NCBI RefSeq assembly: GCF_017591425.1
Contig: NW_024466459.1
Location: 8,742,001 to 8,806,000 of the forward strand
Direction: 5' to 3'
Length of the DNA: 64,000 nucleotides
DNA from: Ochotona curzoniae
Taxonomy: Eukaryota; Chordata; Mammalia; Lagomorpha; Ochotonidae
A program made the position numbers and the translations under genes. The notes below the pieces were generated by a model. The model had not been told where the DNA came from. It made no database searches and saw only the letters and a list, made by a program, of their open reading frames with translations. Shown piece after piece: positions 56,901 to 64,000 of the stretch (its first letter is position 1; each line of letters opens with the position of its first letter).

Positions 56901-59900
56901 ACATGAATTGGTGTCCACATGGGGACACTGGTACTGCAGGGTAGAAGCACCTTCCCAACCCTAGCAATGCCCCATCGCTAAGTCACCCTGCTGTGACATA
57001 ACACTGGTGACCTAACATCAGCCTCAGTTCCTTCCCAAGTGCCTGCTGGCTTCTTCCTGCTCCTCCCTCCTTCTTCTCCCCCGCAAGATAGAACAAGAGA
57101 GCAGCCAAAGGGCTCCCCCAGGAGACCCCACTCCGAGCTCAGGTCATGACCCCATCATGCCGTCCTCAGTGTCCTGTGACAGTGACCCTGGGTGTTGGCG
57201 GGGTCAGCTGCGACAGGCCTGGTGCGGAATGACTCCTCCCCACCCTCCCGTGAGGGCTGCTGGGGGACACTGAGGGCTGCTGGTGGGCCGCGGGCTGCTG
57301 GGGGGCCGAGGGCTGCTGGGGGACGCCGAGGGCTACTGGGGGATCGAGGGCTGCTGGGGAGCCGCGGGCTGCTGGGGAGCCGCGGGCTGCTGGGGGGCTG
57401 AGGGCTGCTGGGGGGCCGAGGGCTACTGGGGGGCCGAGGGCTGCTGGGGGGCCACGGGCTGCTGGGGGTCCATGAGCTTGTAGACAGATTGCTCTGCTGC
57501 AGAAACAACGCCCAGCCATGATCAAAGGCATTCCCCTGCGGAGTCTTTGGCCCGAAGGAGGAAGCAACACGGAGGGAGGGGTCCGGAGTCCTCTCAGGGC
57601 TCCCAGAGAGCACCAGGGCACAGCCTGCCGAGGGCACGGCAGCCGGCGCTGTTCCCAGAGCTCTTGTACAAAGCCAGGACCGTGTGTATCAGCTGAGCTG
57701 AGCTGTGTGTTGTGAGGTGAACTTGGGGACACTCTGAGTCCAGCTGTGGCTGGAGTTAGGATTTCTGAAGCAAGAAGTAGGGTGTGTGTGATGCCTGATA
57801 CATCTCTCTTATTAAAAAAAATACAAACGGAAACGCGAATTCACTCATTTCCATCTACTGAGTGTTCAAGTGACACAGAGAGAGAGAGCCGAGAGATCCT
57901 GCCTGCACTGGATCACCCCAAGGCTGGGCCAGCTGGAAGTCAACCCGATTTCCGGCATGGGTGGCAGGGACCCGAGGACTTGTGCCATTGCTGCAGCCTT
58001 CACGGGATGCATCAGCAAGCAGGAAGCTGGATCAGAAGCAGAGCCACTGATAATGGGACACTGGCACGCCCTGCAGCGGCCTAACTTGTTCCATCACAAC
58101 ACCGAAGCCCTGGATGCCTTCCTCAGCTGACGAGCAGGTCAGGCCTCTTGGAGCCCCTTGCTCAGTTCTGCCATTCCCAAGCTGGCCATCTCCCAGTGGA
58201 GACCAGAATCCAGCAGGGGCACAGTGAGGCGGGGACCGAAGCGACATGCCCTACCTTGGCATGCAGCCATTGGCCCTAATGCGTCTCTGTCTCCGATGCC
58301 CGGATGTGGGCATGCTCAGTGCTTCCTGACTGTTGGAGCACCTCAGCATGGCCATCATAGAGGGACATGGTCTGGGCATGTTGCAGGATGACCTCGGAAG
58401 GGGTGCGGATGTGCGAGGTCGTCCCAAGGAGTACCTGACCTGCCCACCCTCCCCTGACTCCAGCACGCCTGGCTCCGGGAGCTATGAGCAGCATTTCACA
58501 TAGTGACTGCGACCCTGATTTCCTTTCTCAGCCCCAGGAAGGGGGCAGTGAGTCGTGGGTAGCTAGACATCCGGGAGCTCAATGCGGTGGAGCATCAGTG
58601 GGGTTTGTGTTTGAGTTTCAACTCGCGCCCTCTCTACTTCCACGTCCCCTTGTGCTGAAGAGTGACACATGTTGTTCTTTGCTGCCCGGCCACCGTGGTA
58701 GGCTGGAACACAGCCCCACAGACACCCTCATCCTGGCCCCAGCTGCCAGGAAAGTCATGGGGCCCTTCATAAAAGTCATAACTGCTGGGCCCAGCGCGGT
58801 GGCGCAGTGGTTAAGGTCCTTGCCTTGCACGCCCAGGATCCCATATGGGCGCCGGTTCTATCCCGGCAGCCCCGCTTCCCTTCCAGCTCCCTGCCTGTGG
58901 CCAGGGAAAGCAGTCGAGGATGGCCCAAAGTTTTGGGACCCTGCACCCGCATGGGAGACCCGGAAGAGGCTCCTGGCTTCGGATCGGCATAGTATCGACC
59001 GTTGCGCTCACTTGGGGAGTGAATCATCGGACGGAAAATCTTCCTCTGTTTCTCCTCTCTGTATATCCGCCTTCCCGATAAAAAAAATAAATAAATAAAT
59101 CTTTAAAAAAAAAAAGTCATAACTGCTTCATAGCCAAGGGGCTATGAAGATGGGGTTGAGGTGGGAAGACTGTCCAAGTGGAACCATGATGGCCAGAGTG
59201 GATCGCATGGTGACCCAAGTGGATCCCTTGGTGACCCGCGTGGATTCCATGATACCCCGAGTGGAACCGTGACAGCCCGAGTGGAACCATGATGGCCCGA
59301 GTGTACCTGTGATGACCCAAGTGGATCCCTTGGTGACCCGCGTGGATTCCATGGCAGCCTGAGTGGACGCGTGACGCAGCCCACAGGTCATTACAAGGAA
59401 GCAGGAGATCTCACTCCAGAGGCACAGAGGACACCATGGCCAAAGCTGAGGAACGCCAGCGATGCCAGAAGCTGAAACAGGACCCGGGAATGGATCTTCT
59501 GGAAGGCTCCACCCCCACCAACACTCCCTTGACCATTTGTCCAGTTGAAGCTGGTTCGGGATTTCCGACCTCCTGACGCGTGAACGGTGATGTCCTTCGA
59601 AGCCGAGTTTGGAACCATTGGCTCCCATAACCTTGCAAGACACACACTGTGTCCTCATTCCCCTTAACGCAGTTCACAACCGACAGACCACTCAGGTCAG
59701 CTGAATTGTTAATGAGCCCTTCCGTTGCCAAGGAGTTCACTTTGGATTCATCTAATGGCAGGCGTGCTGGGTGGGCCTGGCCTAATCAGGAGGAGACAGC
59801 TGGCGAGAGGAGCATGAGCAGACTCCTGCAGTGCGGTTACTGAGGGAGACCCCCAGCCAGCAGCAAGCATGCAGACATGTCAGTCCTACAGCCATGAGGA

Positions 59901-62900
59901 ACCAAGCTCCGGCAGCGCCTCAGACGAGCTGGGAGATGGCAGCAGCTTGTTCGGACAGCTGGCGTCCTGCGTGAAGTCCCCTGGGATAAGGCCGGTCACT
60001 GTGGATCTGGCCTGTTGCCCGCAGGAACCCTGAGTTGTTATGTGTGTAGTAGCACCTGTTACGGAATAGTGGTGCTGCTGCTGAGGGCTTTGGGGCAGTC
60101 CCTGGGGCAGCCTCTGACCTCAGAGGGAGGTACTGTGCGCCGACCCAGGCAAGGATGACGGGAAGGGAGTCAGATGCTGTGGATGTCAAGTTCTCCCTGG
60201 CATCGGGCAGTCCTTAGGGGGCTGGCTGGCCAGTGTCTGGGGGACATACCCTCCAGGCAGTGTGATGCCCTCTGCTACCTGCCAGAGGGGCTGCGAGGGG
60301 AGCTGGTGAGCTGCAGCCACGTGTGCTGCTCAGGGCAGATAAGATCATCATCATCTGAGGCTGCATCTTGAGTAAGAACGGTTTAGGGGGAAGCTGCCCC
60401 TCAGGATGGTCCCCCAGTCTGCATTGAATGGCCCCTGGCTCCAGTGCAAACATCCAGCTTCTGCTAACGCACCTTGGAAGACAGCAGATGGTGGTCCCAG
60501 CGCTTGCGTCCCTGCACCCACAGGGGAGGCCTGGATGAAGCTCCTGGCTCCTGGCTTCGGACCATTGCAGCCATTTGGGGAGTGAGCCTCTGGATGGAGG
60601 ATTCTTTCTCTGCCAATCTGCCTTTCAATAAGAGTCCTTTAAAAATGGATATAGTCGGGCCCGGCACGATAGCGTTGAACGCGCCCAGGATCCCATACGG
60701 TCGCCAGTTCTAATCCCGGCGGCCCTGCTTCCCATCCAGCTCCCTGCCTGTGGCCTGGGAAATCAGTCAAGGACGGCCCAAAGCCATGGGACCCTGCACC
60801 TGTGTGGGAGACCCAGAAGAGCTCCTACCTTGGGATTGGCTCAGCTCCGGCCGCTGCGCTCACTTGGGGAGTGAAGCATCAACGGAAGATCTTCCTCTCT
60901 GTCTCTCCTCCTCTCTGTATATCCGCCTTTCCAATAAAAAATAAAATAAATATATATATTTTTAAAGGATATAGTCTCTCCACACTTTAGAGTTCTTATT
61001 TCCTTTTTTTTTTTAACCCTAGGCATAACAGTGTAACCTCAGTTTTGAAATGTTTCATTCAATATCAGTATTGCTATTCCCACTTTTTTTTCCCTTAGAG
61101 GTGTTAGCAATCATGTCTGTTTCCATTCTGTTTGATTTGCACCATTGTTTCTCTATGTAAGTATAAAATATGTGGTTTTTATTTTTTAAAAAAATTGGTT
61201 TATTTATTGGAAAGTCAGAGATACAGAGAGGAGGAGAGACAGAGAGGAAAATCTTCCGTCTGATGATTCACTCCCCAAGCGAGCGCAACGGCCAATGCTA
61301 TGCCGATCCGAAGCCAGGAGCCAGGAACTTCTTCCAGGTCTCCCACACAGGTGCAGGGTCCCATGGCTTTGGGCTGTCCTCGACTGATTTCCCAGGCCGC
61401 AAGCAGGGAGCTGGATGGGAAGTGGAGCTGCCAGGATTAGAACCGGTGCCCATATGGGATCCCGGTGCATTCAAGGCGAGGACTTTAGCTGCTAGGCCAC
61501 GCCGCCAGGCCAAAAATATGTGGTTTTTAAAATGTATTGATTTGAGGGCCCGGCACAATAACGTAGTGGTTAAAGTCCTCGCCTTGAACACGCCCAGGAT
61601 CTCATATGGGCGTCGATTCTAATCCCGACAGCCCTGCTTCCCATCCAGCTCCCTTCTTGTGGTCTGGGAAAGCAGTCGAGGATGGCCCAAAGCCTTGGCA
61701 CCCTGCGCCCGCATGGGAGACCTGATGGAGGTTTCTGGCTCCTGGCTTGGGATTGGAGCAGCACTGGCCATTGTGCTCACTTGGGGAGTGAATCATCAGA
61801 TGGAAGATCTTCCTCTCTGTCTCTCCTCATCTCTGTATATCTGCCTTTCCAATTAAAAATTTTTAAAAAGTAAATATCTTTAAAAAATAAATAAATTTAT
61901 TGATTTGAAACGCAGAGTTCCAGAGGGGGGCGGGTAGACATTTTTCATCTGCTAATTTATTTTCCCAAATGGCCACAATGGCTGAGGCTGGACTAGGCCA
62001 AAGCCAGGAGCCAGAAACTTCTTCTGGGTCTCCCATATGAGTGCGGGAGTCAAGGGACTTGGGCCATCTTCTATTGCTTTCCCAGGTGCATTAGCAGGTA
62101 GTTGGATCTTAAAGTGGAGCAGCCAGGACTTGAACCCACATCCACACGGTCAGCCTGCATTGCAGGAGGTGACTTAAACAATGCTGGTCCCTAAAATAGA
62201 TCTCTTGTAAGGAGCATATTCTACGCAATCTAACAATCTCCACTTTTTTTTTTTTTTTAAGAATTTATTTGAAAGGTAGAACAGCAAAGAGAGGGAGAGA
62301 TCTTCCATCTGCTGGCTCACTTTCCAAATGTCTGCCACAGCTGCGGCTGGCCCGGGTGAAAGCCAGGAGCCAGGAGCCCCAGCCAGAGGCCCCGGCACTT
62401 GGCTGTCCTCTCTGCCTGTGACGTGCACTAGCAGGAAGCTGAAGTGGAAGCACGGCACAGGCAGGATGGAATGGACCCTGCAGGAGGGGACTCAGGCAGC
62501 GGCTTAGCTTGCTGTACCGCACCCACCCCATCAGGCTGCTGAGACCAATTCCATCTCATGTGGTCACTCGAGTCTGCCTCCTGTCACCTGTCTACTGTTC
62601 ACCCCGTCCGTGCTCGGGCCACCGTCCCCTTGTTCTACTTCCTTGGACTGTGTGAACCTTGGCTCTTCTGATGATTGGCAAGCTACCCATTTCACCCGCC
62701 ACATCTGCCTTCACGTAACGTTATGCCATCTCGCAAACAGGATGAATTTTTTTTTTAATTGTGTGTCAGTTGTTGCTTTTTATTATATGCTTTCATTTTT
62801 AAATTATTATTATTATTTTATGATACAGTTCCGTAGGTCTCAGGATTTCCCTAAGCCCCACCTCAAATCCCCTCCCAGGATGAACTCTTTTTTTAAAAAA

Positions 62901-63520
62901 AAAGATTTATTTATTTTTATTACAAAGTCAGATATACAGAGAGGAGGAGAGACAGAGAGGAAGATCTTCCGTCCGATGATTCACTCCCCAAGTGAGTACA
63001 ACGGCCAATGCTATGTCGATCCGAAGCCAAGATCCAGGAACTTCTTCCAGGTCTCCCACACGGGTGCAGGGTCCCAAGGCTTTTGGCCGTCCTCAACTGG
63101 TTTCCCAGGCCGCAAGCAGGGAGCTGGATGGGAAGTGGAGCTGCCAGGATTAGAACCGGCGTCCATATGGGATCCTGGGCGTGTTCAAGGCAAGGACTTT
63201 AGCTGCTAGGCCATGTCGCCGAGCCCTCCACTCAGTTTTATTCTAATTTTTAGTTCTAGAATTTCTAGGGGCTGATGTGTTACCATAGGTTAAGTTACCC
63301 CTTGCAATGGCAGCATCGCACTGGGCACTCAGTTAATGTCCCAGCTGCTCTGCTTCCAACCCAGCTCCCTGCTGATGTGCCTGGGAAAGCAGTGGAGGAC
63401 GGCCCCAGCACCTGAGCGTTTGCCACCGCTGTGGGTAACCCAGATGGAACTCCCAGCTCCTGGCTTCACCCTGGCCATTGCAGCTTTTTGGGGGAGTAGG
63501 CCAGTGGGTGGGTAGAAGTT

Positions 63521-63557
<37 letters not shown>

Positions 63558-64000
63558 CTGGAAGGTGGCATGGTGGGAGACAAGTGAGGCAGCCAGAAAG
63601 ACTTTGGACTTAGCCTAGGGGAATAGTTTGTGTTTCTTTCTGTTTTTCCTCATTTTGAATGAAATGACTGTTGAGGTGCATTTTGCATATGTACCAGTCT
63701 CCAAAATTGGGGAGACTCTCCCTGAGAAGTGCCCGTCTGTTCAGCTCAGCTTTCAGGACTAGAGGGGTTCTCTTCCTTTTCCTGTCAACAGTCCTAGCTC
63801 ATCCTGCCAACCCCCATGGTGAGTGTGTCTGACCCAAGTCACCGATCTCCTTCCAGGGCTCAGAAACGCTGATGGAACTTGCCAAGCGCAGAAGGCTGTC
63901 GTCCATAACGACCAGTGACGTGATTCCAAGCGGAGCCTCCCCCAGGCAGCTGAGCACTGAGCAGGCCTTGGATCCCGCCAGGGGGTTCGGCCCAGCTAAG
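53436..64000 (+). CDS. QRICH2: QRICH2, glutamine-rich protein 2, N-terminal part
   Basis: First five coding exons of QRICH2 (53436-53969, 54060-54152, 54823-54882, 55109-55225, 63857-64000), all phase 0, 316 codons in the window. QRICH2 is a testis protein needed for sperm flagellum assembly; human loss causes multiple flagellar abnormalities with infertility (established knowledge). The start MPPATSAVKVTLRELADLAI is followed by a conserved block GTPEVGAVNFTALHTLVVAM. After it come heptad-like stretches suggesting coiled coil (LESQVRDLGGQVQDLSVQLQ, LLQNLVEEVKTLKEAQQKL, ILQRIEEMETLMRDRNEFL). The glutamine-rich repeats that name the protein lie beyond the window. The ATG has A at -3 and no in-frame ATG was chosen upstream. 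Identity rests on synteny downstream of PRPSAP1 and partial recall of the human protein. Confidence 0.88.
54060..54152 (+). CDS. QRICH2: QRICH2 coding exon 2
   Basis: Acceptor ccctgcag, donor ccag/gtgagg. 31 codons, AMGLLQNLVEEVKTLKEAQQ onwards, a coiled-coil pattern. The intron before it is 90 bp. Confidence 0.9.
54153..54822 (+). other. QRICH2: QRICH2 intron 2
   Basis: 670 bp, no repeat recognised. A 256-codon minus-strand frame here has no domain. Confidence 0.7.
54823..54882 (+). CDS. QRICH2: QRICH2 coding exon 3
   Basis: Acceptor cttccag, donor tctg/gtaatg. 20 codons, EILQRIEEMETLMRDRNEFL. Confidence 0.9.
55109..55225 (+). CDS. QRICH2: QRICH2 coding exon 4
   Basis: Acceptor gttgtcag, donor gaac/gtaagg. 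39 codons, ELVGQKLSILPGGEEVTMVT through WRTTQGVN. Confidence 0.87.
55755..56084 (-). mobile_element. Very young CSINE with perfect 17-bp target duplication
   Basis: gacctccatgctgtttt at 55738-55754 recurs exactly at 56085-56101. The body is full length and ends ccgtgccgggcccc. QRICH2 intron 4. Confidence 0.96.
56641..56960 (-). mobile_element. CSINE, older copy
   Basis: aaaaaatatttattattatt, gatccattggttcgcccc, gacatgaattggtgtcc. Confidence 0.8.
57250..57477. repeat. G-rich minisatellite, about a dozen 18-21-bp units
   Basis: Units of gggctgctggggggccga with small variants (gctact, ggagcc, ggacgcc). Plus-strand G runs of 3-6 are spaced by about five bases, a G-quadruplex-prone pattern on the QRICH2 sense strand. 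Confidence 0.93.
57870..58102 (-). mobile_element. Old CSINE remnant
   Basis: gagccgagagatcctgcctgc, gcatcagcaagcaggaagctg, end ggcctaacttgttccatcac. Confidence 0.5.
58103..58770 (+). other. QRICH2: QRICH2 intron 4, unique part
   Basis: No exon or repeat recognised. Confidence 0.5.
58787..59111 (+). mobile_element. Very young full-length CSINE with perfect 16-bp target duplication
   Basis: aaaagtcataactgct at 58771-58786 recurs at 59112-59127. Head gggcccagcgcggtggcgc and tail aaataaataaatc. Pol III boxes: A-like tggcgcagtggtta and B-like ggttctatcc. Confidence 0.97.
59173..59375. repeat. Minisatellite, ten units of 20-21 bp
   Basis: gtgg (gtgt once) recurs at 59178, 59198, 59219, 59240, 59261, 59281, 59301, 59321, 59342 and 59363. 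Units read gacccgagtggaaccatgat with variants; a two-unit block is itself repeated about 102 bp apart. Confidence 0.92.
59376..60447 (+). other. QRICH2: QRICH2 intron 4, unique part
   Basis: About 1 kb with no exon or repeat recognised. Confidence 0.5.
60448..60646 (+). mobile_element. CSINE, 5'-truncated
   Basis: acgcaccttggaagacagcag, gggaggcctggatgaagctcc, tail cctttcaataagagtcc. Confidence 0.7.
60657..60966 (+). mobile_element. Young CSINE
   Basis: gggcccggcacgatagcg to ccaataaaaaataaaat. Duplication ggatatagtc at 60647-60656 and 60967-60976. Inserted at the tail of the preceding same-strand copy. Confidence 0.92.
61182..61512 (-). mobile_element. Young CSINE with perfect 17-bp target duplication
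   Basis: aaaatatgtggttttta at 61165-61181 and 61513-61529. Body from a T-rich tail to gccacgccgccaggcc. Confidence 0.95.
61547..61896 (+). mobile_element. Young CSINE inserted in the tail of an antisense CSINE
   Basis: gggcccggcacaataacg to a long A/T tail. The duplication tattgatttga at 61536-61546 and 61897-61907 is itself the tail region of the next, minus-strand copy. Confidence 0.9.
61897..62190 (-). mobile_element. CSINE, older copy, interrupted in its tail
   Basis: tattgatttgaaacgcagag, gccaggagccagaaacttc, end gacttaaacaatgctggtcc. Confidence 0.8.
62245..62525 (-). mobile_element. CSINE, older copy
   Basis: ttttaagaatttatttgaaagg, gagatcttccatctgctgg, gcggcttagcttgctgtacc. Confidence 0.75.
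62755..62890. mobile_element. Possible LINE-1 3' UTR fragment
   Basis: An AT-rich stretch with ttattattattattttatgat then acagttccgtaggtctcagg and a CCC-rich end resembles lagomorph L1 3' UTR debris. From memory only. Confidence 0.3.
62891..63226 (-). mobile_element. Young full-length CSINE
   Basis: aaaaagatttatttatttttatt to gccatgtcgccgagccc. Confidence 0.93.
63283..63555 (+). mobile_element. Older CSINE ending in (TC)n
   Basis: ataggttaagttacccc, ccaacccagctccctgctg, gtgggtgggtagaag, then a TC run at 63521-63554. Confidence 0.7.
63521..63554. repeat. (TC)n microsatellite
   Basis: About 17 TC units at the 3' end of an old SINE, 300 bases before QRICH2 exon 5. Confidence 0.95.
63857..64000 (+). 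CDS. QRICH2: QRICH2 coding exon 5 (cut by window end)
   Basis: Acceptor ccttccag; open in phase 0 to the window end, GSETLMELAKRRRLSSITTS onwards. It follows an 8.6 kb intron. No internal stop. Confidence 0.85.

Noticed and set aside
57155..57732. Pro/Ser-rich repeat proteins predicted antisense, and Gly/Trp/Cys repeat proteins predicted sense
   Set aside because: Translation products of the G-rich minisatellite, open in several frames because the unit lacks stops.
58787..58860. tRNA gene
   Set aside because: The A- and B-box-like motifs belong to the tRNA-derived head of a CSINE; the cloverleaf is not kept and the copy is one of dozens.

Overview
The window is mammalian nuclear DNA: multi-exon genes with GT-AG introns, CpG-island promoters, AATAAA poly(A) signals and heavy SINE content. 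Nearly all the repeats are tRNA-derived SINEs of the lagomorph C-repeat (CSINE) type. The young copies (about 330 bp, head gggcccrgcgc, tail ...ccaataaaaataaatcttt) look like the pika form rather than the rabbit form, so Ochotona is the most likely source. That is inference from remembered repeat consensus. The gene order UBE2O - SPHK1 - PRPSAP1 - QRICH2 matches human chromosome 17q25, on the opposite strand.

Layout. 1-2530 (+): the last three coding exons and 3' UTR of UBE2O, a giant E2/E3 hybrid ubiquitin ligase. 3600-6269 (-): complete SPHK1 (sphingosine kinase 1), tail-to-tail with UBE2O, with a 385-residue short form and a 473-residue form made from two alternative 5' exons. 5390-8640: a long CpG island covering the SPHK1 promoter. 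8641-27900: no protein gene seen; SINEs, tandem repeats, two CTCF-like motifs and a possible LTR remnant. 28183-50310 (+): complete PRPSAP1 (PRPP synthetase-associated protein 1), ten coding exons encoding 385 residues. 53436-64000 (+): the first five coding exons of QRICH2 (sperm flagellar glutamine-rich protein 2), cut by the window end.

The four genes do not form a pathway: protein ubiquitination, sphingosine-1-phosphate synthesis, regulation of nucleotide precursor synthesis, and sperm tail structure. They are a conserved syntenic block. All four reading frames are intact across every splice junction I could place.

I saw no undescribed gene system. The points worth a second look are structural: a 47/44-bp higher-order minisatellite beside a PRPSAP1 splice donor that repeats an acceptor-like motif eight times, SINEs nested into the tails of opposite-strand SINEs to give long foldbacks, a G-rich minisatellite in a QRICH2 intron, the SPHK1 N-terminal extension, and a weak PRPSAP1 splice donor. 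Roughly sixty SINE copies are listed. Ends of old copies are approximate.
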